From the NCBI GenBank assembly GCA_013398015.1, contig VZRR01012727.1, positions 1,341,901 to 1,405,900 of the forward strand: DNA of 64,000 nt. The letters run 5' to 3'. Positions 26,001 through 32,295 of this stretch are shown one piece after another; positions within the stretch are counted from its first letter, which is position 1, and every line of letters begins with the position of its first letter. The position numbers and the translations under genes were made by a program. The notes under the pieces are model-generated. The model was given only the letters and a program-made list of their open reading frames with translations. It was not told the DNA's origin and searched no databases. This stretch comes from Oreocharis arfaki (taxonomy: Eukaryota; Chordata; Aves; Passeriformes; Paramythiidae).

Positions 26001-26610
26001 NNNNNNNNNNNNNNNNNNNNNNNNNNNNNNNNNNNNNNNNNNNNNNNNNNNNNNNNNNNNNNNNNNNNNNNNNNNNNNNNNNNNNNNNNNNNNNNNNNNN
26101 NNNNNNNNNNNNNNNNNNNNNNNNNNNNNNNNNNNNNNNNNNNNNNNNNNNNNNNNNNNNNNNNNNNNNNNNNNNNNNNNNNNNNNNNNNNNNNNNNNNN
26201 NNNNNNNNNNNNNNNNNNNNNNNNNNNNNNNNNNNNNNNNNNNNNNNNNNNNNNNNNNNNNNNNNNNNNNNNNNNNNNNNNNNNNNNNNNNNNNNNNNNN
26301 NNNNNNNNNNNNNNNNNNNNNNNNNNNNNNNNNNNNNNNNNNNNNNNNNNNNNNNNNNNNNNNNNNNNNNNNNNNNNNNNNNNNNNNNNNNNNNNNNNNN
26401 NNNNNNNNNNNNNNNNNNNNNNNNNNNNNNNNNNNNNNNNNNNNNNNNNNNNNNNNNNNNNNNNNNNNNNNNNNNNNNNNNNNNNNNNNNNNNNNNNNNN
26501 NNNNNNNNNNNNNNNNNNNNNNNNNNNNNNNNNNNNNNNNNNNNNNNNNNNNNNNNNNNNNNNNNNNNNNNNNNNNNNNNNGCCGCTGCGGTGACGGAGC
26601 CCGCAGCCAT
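50..26610 (-). CDS. ASPM: ASPM, abnormal spindle microtubule assembly protein (26 exons, 3' end cut by window edge)
   Basis: ASPM binds microtubule minus ends at spindle poles with katanin and CDK5RAP2-type partners. It keeps neural progenitor divisions symmetric, and its loss causes primary microcephaly. All of that is family knowledge. In the sequence, 26 exons on the minus strand splice together with agreeing phases into about 3,315 codons (human ASPM is 3,477 residues, from memory). Domain order is: ASH-type N-terminus (about residues 37-143), long disordered region (150-600), CH1 (about 885-1015), CH2 (about 1070-1215), IQ calmodulin-binding repeats (about 1220-3200), then the start of the armadillo-like C-terminus. 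The final two exons and the stop codon lie left of position 1. No frameshift or internal stop is visible. Exon 1 holds an N run that looks artefactual. The promoter carries CCAAT and CHR elements typical of G2/M genes. Confidence 0.97.
686..878 (-). CDS. ASPM: ASPM exon 25 (start of C-terminal helical region)
   Basis: This exon is 193 bases, phase 0 to 1. It encodes ALWRGYSWRKMTDTAKTRAL, REENKLGNRTAIAIEHLLKY and HLSYILAALKHL, the start of the armadillo-like C-terminal region. The donor GTCAGC is unusual, but its phase fits the next exon exactly. Confidence 0.95.
1324..1515 (-). CDS. ASPM: ASPM exon 24 (last IQ motifs)
   Basis: This exon has 64 codons, phase 0 to 0. It encodes RWFRAKMQRKRFLRDYQRL, EAATLIQRNVRRFLACRRRR and FAVGIIKFQ. 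It matches the human RWFRARLQEKRF and FTSGIIKIQ positions. Confidence 0.95.
1770..1836 (-). mobile_element. CR1 LINE 3'-end fragment
   Basis: The plus strand reads AGTTGGAAGGGACCTACAAT, then a CCACTTAAGGGCTGACCAAA-like stretch. This is the reverse complement of the typical 3' untranslated end of avian CR1 elements. It is short, diverged, and lies in ASPM intron 23. Confidence 0.75.
2734..2883 (-). CDS. ASPM: ASPM exon 23 (IQ motifs)
   Basis: This exon has 50 codons, phase 0 to 0. It encodes RLLYFTAAAYHHISAIKIQR and SSVLIIQ, and closely matches the human LLHFTAAAYYHLNAVRIQR block. The donor GTTGGT is weak. Confidence 0.95.
3399..3608 (-). CDS. ASPM: ASPM exon 22 (IQ motifs)
   Basis: This exon has 70 codons, phase 0 to 0. 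It encodes AACLIQNTYRGFKARRKFV, AAVIIQKHLRAW and KLQALIRGYLVRRK. It aligns with the human AACLIQAHYRGYKGRQ region. The donor GTTGGT is weak. Confidence 0.94.
4118..4277 (-). CDS. ASPM: ASPM exon 21 (IQ motifs)
   Basis: This exon is 160 bases, phase 2 to 0. It encodes FLQMKCCVLTIQRVWRATRA and AAVKIQLAYRQYRARRLLRK. The donor is GTATGT. Confidence 0.93.
5086..5252 (-). CDS. ASPM: ASPM exon 20 (IQ motifs)
   Basis: This exon is 167 bases, phase 0 to 2. It encodes AAYRGYKARQWVSRM, AAQVIQAWFRGYKARKEYV and LVIQSHFRSQQLRT. The acceptor is TAATAG and the donor is GTAATA. Confidence 0.92.
5562..5711 (-). CDS. ASPM: ASPM exon 19 (IQ motifs)
   Basis: This exon has 50 codons, phase 0 to 0. It encodes ASFRGFIQRQKYLQ, AVLIQQHYRAHRM and AAITIQ. 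It continues the IQ array and has a GTAATC donor. Confidence 0.92.
6043..6155 (-). mobile_element. CR1 LINE 3'-end fragment
   Basis: The plus strand shows AGAATGGTTTGGGTTGGAAG, GGGACCTTTAAAG and, further on, a degenerate GGACAGGGATGCCACCC, followed by AGATCAGACTGCTCAGGGCC. This is the antisense of the classic CR1 3' end. It lies in ASPM intron 18 and is 5'-truncated, as most CR1 copies are. Confidence 0.88.
6661..11286 (-). CDS. ASPM: ASPM exon 18 (giant IQ-repeat exon)
   Basis: This single exon is 4,626 bases or 1,542 codons, with no stop. The acceptor is CTGCAG after a long pyrimidine tract and the donor is GTACTT. By hand I count about 64 IQ-type cores ([ILVFM]Q followed by an aromatic residue and R). 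They are arranged in alternating spacings that give a longer unit of two or three IQs (for example AAVLIQRKYRA, then AAVIIQSAYRG, then AATVIQA). IQ motifs bind calmodulin or light chains and stiffen the rod. Human exon 18 is slightly longer (about 4.75 kb, from memory). Other-frame ORFs across this stretch are shadows. Confidence 0.98.
11398..11534 (-). mobile_element. tRNA-Ile-derived SINE with CR1-like tail (TguSINE1-like)
   Basis: On the minus strand the head reads GAGCTCAGTTGGTTAAAGC, then GTGGTGCTAATGACACCAC-like sequence and a degenerate B box GGGTTTGATGG. This is a decayed tRNA-Ile (AAT) body. It is followed by GGGCCATTCACTCAAG and a tail resembling a CR1 3' end (GGACCCGATC, TTCCAATTCTGA). 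The structure matches TguSINE1, which I recall from zebra finch as a tRNA-Ile SINE mobilised by CR1. It lies in ASPM intron 17. It is not a working tRNA, because the acceptor stem is not paired and the B box is mutated. Confidence 0.82.
12205..12399 (-). CDS. ASPM: ASPM exon 17 (IQ motifs)
   Basis: This exon has 65 codons, phase 0 to 0. It encodes AARIIQKSAMIFLARRRIL and AAIFIQKHWKGYLARM, continuing the IQ array, and ends SATVIQ before a GTAATA donor. Confidence 0.95.
13287..13415 (-). CDS. ASPM: ASPM exon 16 (first IQ motif)
   Basis: This exon has 43 codons, phase 0 to 0. It encodes VVITYLSFLCSRLLDLRRE followed by AARLIQAAWRNYRLK, the first IQ motif after the CH domains. Confidence 0.95.
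13518..13663 (-). CDS. ASPM: ASPM exon 15 (end of CH2)
   Basis: This exon is 146 bases, phase 1 to 0. It encodes LYKELLDNEKQNFQLINAAV and DLGGIPAMIHHADMSNTIPD, the end of CH2. Confidence 0.97.
13750..13960 (-). CDS. ASPM: ASPM exon 14 (CH2)
   Basis: This exon is 211 bases, phase 0 to 1. It encodes FSDGRVLCHLIHHYHPCYVP and CQRTTQTVECS, the CH2 core, followed by a serine-rich loop. Confidence 0.97.
14817..15032 (-). CDS. ASPM: ASPM exon 13 (linker and start of CH2)
   Basis: This exon has 72 codons, phase 0 to 0. It encodes NVEQLKEEIEFLKDTHKRK and YSENVKLLMAWVNAVCGFYN. The latter begins the second calponin-homology domain. Confidence 0.96.
16374..16459 (-). CDS. ASPM: ASPM exon 12 (end of CH1)
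   Basis: This exon is 86 bases, phase 1 to 0. It encodes DIVDRHRERTLALLWKIVFA, the C-terminal helix of CH1, conserved with human. Confidence 0.96.
16542..16687 (-). CDS. ASPM: ASPM exon 11 (CH1)
   Basis: This exon is 146 bases, phase 2 to 1. It encodes RVPAISRLQKMHNVDIVLNV and DRGVHLKDESG, the core of CH1. Confidence 0.97.
16788..16963 (-). CDS. ASPM: ASPM exon 10 (start of CH1)
   Basis: This exon is 176 bases, phase 0 to 2. It contains SRDFLSGEGDLSRHLGFLGL and DEFDFAVTNLAVDLQCGIRL, the first half of the first calponin-homology domain. A run of 30 T (minus strand) sits just before its ATTAG acceptor. The donor is GTGCGT. Confidence 0.97.
16970..16999. repeat. 30-base A homopolymer
   Basis: Thirty consecutive A on the plus strand read as T30 on the ASPM strand, directly upstream of the exon 10 acceptor. 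They therefore form its polypyrimidine tract. Confidence 0.95.
17224..17354 (-). CDS. ASPM: ASPM exon 9
   Basis: This exon is 131 bases, phase 1 to 0. It encodes [20 protein letters not shown] and the HDPCLFCKDAEFK block, conserved with human. Confidence 0.96.
17433..17574 (-). CDS. ASPM: ASPM exon 8
   Basis: This exon is 142 bases, phase 0 to 1. It encodes TIYGELIALESNSDVMGLAI and RHPTVPHLYREG, conserved with human ASPM upstream of CH1. Confidence 0.96.
18114..18181 (-). CDS. ASPM: ASPM exon 7
   Basis: This short exon is 68 bases, phase 1 to 0. It encodes [20 protein letters not shown], conserved with human. The acceptor is TTGCAG and the donor is GTAAGT. Confidence 0.96.
18332..18577 (-). 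CDS. ASPM: ASPM exon 6
   Basis: This exon is 246 bases, phase 1 to 1. It encodes a helical, basic region with AYTARRKLNKLRREACRLFT and RRLLVRRDRHLWKDIG, lying before the first CH domain. It aligns along its whole length with human ASPM. Confidence 0.97.
19179..19325 (-). CDS. ASPM: ASPM exon 5
   Basis: This exon is 147 bases, phase 1 to 1. It encodes the nearly invariant block PMPFAAKNMFYDERWKEKQ followed by GFTWWLNFVLTPDDF, diagnostic for ASPM. The acceptor is TTTTAAG and the donor is GTAAGA. Confidence 0.97.
20060..20161 (-). CDS. ASPM: ASPM exon 4
   Basis: This exon is 102 bases, phase 1 to 1. It encodes the conserved QSHLTFVKPLKT block. To keep frame, the acceptor must be the GGTAG ending at 20162. 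A better-looking CTTCAG 14 bases further on would shift the frame and reach a stop within four codons. Confidence 0.88.
20842..21580 (+). mobile_element. CR1 LINE, reverse-transcriptase region (decayed)
   Basis: This region contains CAGCATGGCTTTACTTAGGG, GTGCCTGACCAGTCTGGTGG, TTCTGTAAGGCCTTCCACAC and GGTGCTCTTTAATACCTTTA, in that order on the plus strand. This is the well-known order of the CR1 reverse-transcriptase end. Frameshifts and stops make it non-functional. It lies antisense to ASPM in intron 3 and ends near GGTCAAGGGAGGGGATTACT. Confidence 0.92.
21581..22033. other. Unrecognised segment between two CR1 pieces
   Basis: This stretch does not match the roughly 400 bases I would expect between the two CR1 pieces. 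It carries a minus-strand ORF of 125 codons (21698-22075) whose inner part (LEFEKNEGLSLKDAFNLQNL) reads like protein of ordinary composition. I recognise no family, and its first codons run into the CR1 tail. It could be an insertion, a gene-fragment retrocopy, or chance. Confidence 0.35.
22034..22237 (+). mobile_element. CR1 LINE 3' end, colinear with the upstream piece
   Basis: This fragment includes AGGTTGCCCAGGAAAGTGCT, CCCCTGGAAGTGTTGAAAAG, GATGGTTTAGTGGTGAACAT and GAGGTCTTTTCCAAACTTCA, then CATGATTCTAC. This is the CR1 3' end in the same orientation as 20842-21580. The two pieces probably come from one insertion, with about 450 bases of non-CR1-looking sequence between them. Confidence 0.9.
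22614..23967 (-). CDS. ASPM: ASPM exon 3 (long disordered region)
   Basis: This exon is 1,354 bases, phase 0 to 1, residues about 150-601. It opens with KSLWDTLKKK and carries the conserved NVNKTFQVSRKVDRLRSPLQ block. It has two LSPD-type motifs, LSPDAFVND near residue 328 and LSPDQFVKD near 352, and PPILSATVIKSK later. It is rich in Ser, Pro and charged residues and has no folded domain. Human ASPM shows more LSPD-type copies, so this copy has fewer motif repeats. Confidence 0.96.
23968..25470 (-). other. ASPM introns 1 and 2
   Basis: Intron 1 (24490-25470) changes abruptly from GC-rich to AT-rich at a single N (25441) next to a T run, which suggests a contig join. Intron 2 is 23968-24345. 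I see no other features. Confidence 0.7.
24346..24489 (-). CDS. ASPM: ASPM exon 2 (end of ASH domain)
   Basis: This exon has 48 codons, phase 0 to 0. It contains VSVTWTPLEEGKVRELVTF and NDVVKHQAVLLG, matching the human ASPM ASH domain closely, and ends in a lysine run. The acceptor is AATAG and the donor is GTGAGT. Confidence 0.95.
25471..26610 (-). CDS. ASPM: ASPM exon 1 (start codon, contains N run)
   Basis: The ATG at 26608-26610 has a strong context (GGCC before it, G after it). The exon ends GTG GAG before a GTACGG donor, phase 0. The readable part includes the conserved VGASRTRLLGIDNPNEDDAE stretch of the ASH domain. Bases 25759-26581 are N. If the 14-base overlap between the gap flanks is merged, the exon is 303 bases or 101 codons. 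The residues before the LSYF motif then number 42, against 40 in human, so the gap is probably false. Confidence 0.93.
25759..26581. other. Assembly gap in ASPM exon 1 (N run)
   Basis: This is a run of 823 N. The 14 bases before it (25745-25758) equal the 14 bases after it (26582-26595): GCCGCTGCGGTGAC. This suggests the two contigs overlap and the gap has no real length. Confidence 0.9.
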
Positions 26611-26670
26611 GGCCGGGCCGGCGCGGGGCAGCGGCTCCGCACAGCCAGCGCTACGCTAACCGCCGCACGA
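26611..26670 (-). promoter_or_regulatory. Likely ASPM 5' UTR and start region
   Basis: This GC-rich stretch runs from the CHR to the ATG at 26610. There is no TATA box. By analogy with CHR promoters, transcription probably starts within tens of bases downstream of the CHR. The exact start site cannot be read from sequence. Confidence 0.5.
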
Positions 26671-26820
26671 GCGTTCAAACCCACGGCTCCGCCAATCCCC
26701 ACGCGGGCCGAGCCCACTAGCCCCGCCCCCTCACTTATCAGCCAATCACCGTGCGGCTCGTGCCCGTTCCACCCGCCCCCTGGCCCCTCCGCCAATCAGC
26801 GCCCGGCGCTTCATTTAAAC
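26671..26820 (-). promoter_or_regulatory. ASPM promoter: three CCAAT boxes at 50-bp spacing plus CHR element
   Basis: On the plus strand GCCAATC occurs at 26691, 26741 and 26791, that is ATTGGC read in the ASPM direction, each exactly 50 bases apart. CGCCCCC GC boxes at 26724 and 26774 share the same 50-base step. A perfect CHR motif TTTGAA lies at 26674-26679 on the minus strand, between the CCAAT array and the ATG. CCAAT boxes bound by NF-Y plus a CHR bound by the DREAM and MuvB complexes define promoters that peak in G2/M. ASPM expression fits this class. Confidence 0.8.
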
Positions 26821-26959
26821 GGCCCGAGCTCGCGGGGCCGCGAGCAGTGCGCGTGAGGGTTCTGTGGCGTTCGAAATCGAGCAACAAAAGAACGGCGTGC
26901 AGCAACTTCCGTGACGAACGGCTCTCCTCCCCACACTGAAAAACAAACTGACGAACCAA

Positions 26960-29900
26960 GCAAAACCAACATGGGGTTTTTTGTAAATAAATTTAATTTA
27001 TAAAATATTTAAAAATCAAAAGTAGAATGAGACACGCACAAATTTGATGAAAACATCGGCCTCATCTGTTTCTCTTTCATGAGCTTTAAAATTGAAAAAC
27101 ATATAAGTAATGCGTTTCCATGCTGTTTAAAAACAAAAGGGGACTGAAATCAAAGCTTAGCGCAAGGACCCCTGCAAGAAATCCTGTGAAGCACACAATG
27201 TTAAGACAAAAGAACTTTACTTTTCCATAGCAAACAAAATTACACATAGGACTGAGTACTTCTACATTTACAGTACACTTCCTAACTTTTCCTTACAGCA
27301 AAGGATTTCCCCTAAAAAGACAACTTTAAAGACTTCCATCTAAAATACCAACCTGTACAGATCACATTTAAAACACATTATCTCAATATACCAGTGACAA
27401 AATATTGAGTTCTTTTCACCTTAGTCTTTCATATAAAAGGACCAACATTTAAACATGATCAAAATGGTTATGATGGATTTAAAAAAATTGTCACTTTTAC
27501 CTTTAATCCATCAAAACCTTTCAAACCAAAACATTTTTCTTACGAATCATGAAAAAGATCCTTATGGGCTTAAGCAAAGTGACTACCCTGCTTTACATTC
27601 TGCCAGTGACATTCTTCGATGCACACAATGAAATAACCATATCGTTGTGAGACTGTGTGGAAGAGCAAGATCCCACATGACAAGAGTCACAAGGACCTAA
27701 AGATAAATGCACTGTGCTTCCCTTTTTCTCAGGCATATTGGGAACACACAGCCTAGATCAGGTACGCTTGTGTCTTCCATACAGACAAATTTCACACCTT
27801 TTTTATTGTTATGAGGGAAAAAAACCTTATTCATCTACAATAGAATTCATTCACAAATCTACATTCATTAACTCCTACCCAGAAGTTTATTTAAATTTAA
27901 AAACTTGAGGGTCATTTATTCCTTAGCAGTCAGTAACACATTTCATGTTCGATCAAGCACATTGCAAGGCGACTCTTTGGAAGCACTCTTCAGTTCTGGA
28001 GGCTCTTTCACATTCATCACAGGGAAGTAAGCTCAGCTCTTTGATGACACCAAATACATCTTTTGTCATTGTGGTCTGGCATGACCCATGTTTAGAAACA
28101 AGTTTAGAAATATCATCCAGACTATAGTAGCGCTATATTTTTAAGGAAACCACAGCTGTACAAAAAATATCTTCACCATTACAATGACTGATGTTCAGCA
28201 CGAAAAGAACCCATGAGGGATACACCTCTGTAAGAAAAGTGTCAGTGCTCAAAGAGGAAATTCCAACATAAATAAATAAACTGAACATAAAATCCACTAA
28301 AGGAATTAAAGGCAATAGCCCAGTCTTCAACCAGAAATTTGTATAGCAAAAAAATACAGAATTTAATGTTTAAACAGAACGAGTGCAATAAGTTCTCAGA
28401 ACCACGCAGCAGTTTGGAGTACCAGCATGGACTCCACTCTTCCTCCCGAAGGTCAGCATGTAGAAAAGACCAACCTTCTGCAATGTGCCACTAAACATTC
28501 TTTAGAGATCTCTTTAAGAGACACCTGCTTCCTCCTTCTTTGGCAATAAACGCTCAGCTGATGCAGGGAGTGTCAGATAAAACATTTATTGTACTCCACA
28601 TTAACAGGACATGCACTCTCTGATGAGCACATTAAAATGGAGGGAGCAGACACTGAGGAGTTTCAACCCATGAGCTGTGAGGCGCAGACCTTTGCCCTTC
28701 AACCCCAGTCTTCCTAACAGGAACTATCCTCTACCAAGCAAAAACCAGATATTTTCACCTACCAAACGAAGTCCCAGTCCATGAAAATTTACTTCGCTCA
28801 TATATGAATTTTAAATAGATGTAAAGCCATACGAATTATAGCTCATGATATTAAATAAAAATACGTATCTAGCACATAAGCTTTCCTATTGTCTTTCACT
28901 GTCAACTGGCAATGATCCAGCCTGACCAGCAGGTAAAAACACTAACTAGTAGGGTTATCAGCAAACAAAAGAACACCAGAGAACTAGTAGGTCATCTTCT
29001 CCAGGAATGACTAGTAATTCTGGTCAGCCAAACAGCAAAGAGAGAGCTCGTTTTTCTGAGATACGAGTCCTTTTATAGTCCGTTTCTTATTGGGCATGCA
29101 CAAAGATGGAGCCCTTTGAAAGTTATTGACCTTAATGTTTTCTGAATAAACAACTGAACTAGAGAAAAAGCCATTCTTTAGAATATATATCAAAGGCACA
29201 ATTATGAAAGAATTTTTAAAAGGACATTATCAAGTAAATATGCTCCAAATTCCATTTCAGTGTTTTCCTAGAGTGCCTTCCAAACAGACTGGACTTTAAA
29301 AAAAACAATTATTTACCAACCACTTTGAAGCCACTGTTCTGTCAAAATCCTACAATACTTATTTCTACTGTAGGACAGAAAAGACAAGAAATAACCAAGA
29401 ATTAGGCTTTTAGTCTGAGCACTGCACTGACACCACTGATGTTGGGTTACTTTCAACAGTACAATTACAAATGCAGTAGAAATCGTGTTTCATGTGCACA
29501 CGAACAGCATGAATATGATACACACACACAGACTTGAAAACTACACATAAACCAGCCATTTTCAAGCCACAGAGTGTAAAGGTGACAGAAACAGTTTTAT
29601 TTGGAAAGGAGATGAAGGTGGAGTTAGAAAGCAGGAAGGGTAGTACTTGATAGTGTCCTTTCAGAAGGTGGCATTCAATGGCCTCGTTATTGCTGCGTAT
29701 TTGCTAGTCTTCAGCTTCTTCCCAGATCTATTTACAGCATGTCAGTCTGAACATTCCCAGAGCACAGCTCTAAATTTTAATTTAGAGATACAAACATAGA
29801 ACACTTAAACATATGTAGTCCTGTTTTAGAAACTGAACTTTTAAAGTTTAGGACTTCTACTGTGCTTCTTTGGCTAAGTCCTATTTAAATATTGGTAACA

Positions 29901-31651
29901 CTTAAAATTCTATAACTCTGCCACTATTTAACAGCTAACAGAAATCTTTGGTGTGTTTAGGTTAAGAATCCATTAGGGTACAAGCTTCAAAATATGAACA
30001 TTCAGGCAGTTCTGGCCCCTCTCCTGCAGACTGCTCATCACTGAAGTAGATGATTAACAGAATCTAACACCAAAGTATCTGAATACAATCTAAAATGATC
30101 TGTGCCACTTGAGAGTTTGTAGAACTGTGATGATAAGAGAGCTCGTCACCACAACTCCCTTGTGCTCAGGTCATTGAATAAATTTAACAGTTACAATAAT
30201 ACACACAAATCCAGTTTCCTATTTTAAAGATTCTTTCAGATAATAATTTAAGAATAGGGAAAACTGGAGGAAAATTTGAATCTTAATTCTCATCTTAGCA
30301 AGATGGGAATCTTATTACATAATTCTTGTGAGGAATTATGAAGATTATAAAATTACTTCAGATACTTTCTTTGGTATCATATTCACCAAACAAACACAGA
30401 ATAATTATTTTTAAAGCAGACTTAGAAGAGAAAGCTTGATGAGGTTAAACTATACTAGTTTTCATGGTGACACGAGACTCGTAGTTCCAAATGGGTTTTT
30501 TTGAAAAAAACCCTTATGTCTAGTAAAGGAAGAGCTAAAAATAATTAGACGTAAAATACTCTCAAGAGTTTAACTTTGGTTTATAAACACAGTACAAGAA
30601 AGTGAGAAACAAAACAATTTAATTAGCAACTCACAAGAGATTCATAATTATTGATTTTTTTTTTCTTTAAATAGAAATTAAGTACTGTTCTGGAAGAGTC
30701 TTTAAATTTCTCCTCTATCACAGATAACCTGAAAACGGGCACGTGGGACCCTGATATCCCTTATGCTCTAGCAAGGATAAACCATGCCAATCCTTTGTGA
30801 CTGTTCATGGATTAAAATGACCTTGCAAATACTCCCATTTCTTTCAAATTTAGAGTGTAGGGTACACTTTAGAAGACAAAGAAGATTGAAAAAGCAAGAA
30901 AAAATGAATCTTAAAATTATATAGAACTAAGTGTAGAAAATTAGACAATACCATTGTCTAGATCTTCTCACATTATCCAATATTAGTGATCAAAGAAGAA
31001 CTAAGAGGCCAAATTTAAGCAGCCTAGTTGTACGCAGGGGGATCATCGAACACCTTGTTTAGTGTCTTCAAAAAGTATCATAAATCACTTTTCAGAAGAA
31101 CCTAGTGCCTGTGTTCACTGGCTAGGCTCCAGAGTCCAGCCACCTTTAAAACCCTCCAAAAATGTCTCAGGCTCAAGGAAATTATATATTAATTTCTGTG
31201 TGAAACATAATTCAAAGTTTGTGTTTCATAGCCCTGCCTGCCCTTACAAATTTTCATATATTTTAAATAGTCCTTATTCTTTTAGAATGCTTTCTATTCC
31301 ACTTAAAATATTAACTCAAAGTGAGATGCAGAAAGGCAAACAACTTTTTAAAATTAATAGCCAGATATGTAATTACATTTTCAGCCACTATCCTTAAAAG
31401 ATATTTCAGAGCATTATTTTTAAAAGACCATCTATAAGATTTTAAAAAACTCTTAAAATCACAAGAAACACTCTTTCAGTATGCATCAAAATGTGCCTAA
31501 ATGTTCAAATATTATGTAAACAAATTGTTTTCCCAAAACTATGCAGAAGACTTAATGAGTCCAAATAAAATATAAAATATAAATCTTAGTTGCCATCTCA
31601 GCCTTCTGGTGGCCGATGGCTCAGTAAATTAGGTGGAATGTTATGGTCTGA
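26960..31651 (-). other. ZBTB41: ZBTB41 3' UTR and spacer to ASPM
   Basis: This AT-rich sequence of about 4.7 kb follows the ZBTB41 stop codon and has no coding region I can support. Minus-strand AATAAA signals occur at about 29596, 28585, 27915 and 27802, and a weaker ATTAAA near 26994. Which one ends the transcript cannot be decided here. A perfect 10-bp hairpin lies at 30493-30513. If the most distal signal is used, ZBTB41 transcripts end about 300 bases before the ASPM start. Confidence 0.6.
30493..30513. repeat. Perfect hairpin in ZBTB41 3' UTR region
   Basis: GGGTTTTTTT and AAAAAAACCC, 10 bases each, flank a single G. Confidence 0.9.
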
Positions 31652-32295
31652 TCATGAATGTTCGTTGTTTGAAATATTCTGTACAGTTGGAGTTGTATCT
31701 AGCCCCAGTAAAGTTCCAAGATATGACTGGTCTCTAGGATCCAACATTTGCTCAGGCCTTACAGGATGAACAATATTTGCGGGCTGTGGAGTCAGGGTGT
31801 ATTTCTCGAGGAAGGAGAGCTCCGTTGCTCGCTGATAATCCGGCTGCTCCGGCTGTGGGGGAAGGATGCTGTGGGACTGAGCACTGTGCTGCACCAGCTC
31901 TGCTTGGGGGTCTGGCATGGGAACGGGGACCAGAGTCACAGGCACACACACTTCTGGGGATACATTCTGCAGCAAGGTTTTGGCTTCTGATTGATATGCT
32001 TTGGACTGTTCCACATACTGTTTAGCCTCAGTTTGGTAAACTTTGTCATCGGAGGTGTACGGCACTGGTAAGGAGACTAGCTTTTCCTCTGGAGAAGATT
32101 CCAATGCCTCTTCTGCAGCCTTAGATCCATGAACATGGTCAATGTGATACTTCAGCTTGTCTTTTCGTTTAAATGTTGCATTGCAGTGCTGGCAATTAAA
32201 AGGTCGAGCATCTGAATGAATAACCATGTGTTTCGTTAATGTCTTCTTAATTCTGAAAGACTGATTACAGATCTGACATTTGTAGGGCTTCTCAC
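31652..32295 (-). CDS. ZBTB41: ZBTB41 last coding exon (fingers 13-14, tail, stop)
   Basis: This exon is 644 bases including TGA at 31652-31654. It encodes YKCQICNQSFRIKKTLTKHM, FNCQHCNATFKRKDKLKYHI and EVCVPVTLVPVPMPDP. The tail FLEKYTLTPQPANIVHPVRP is nearly identical to human. Confidence 0.97.

Larger units (their letters stand above)
25442..26960. promoter_or_regulatory. CpG island over ASPM exon 1 and promoter
   Basis: The sequence on both sides of the N run is very GC- and CpG-rich and contrasts sharply with the AT-rich flanks. It covers exon 1, the 5' UTR and about 300 bases upstream, as expected for a broadly expressed cell-cycle gene. Confidence 0.85.

Noticed and set aside
25489..26856. 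Long ORFs across the N run on both strands
   Set aside because: They exist only because N was read through. The only supported coding here is ASPM exon 1 on the minus strand.
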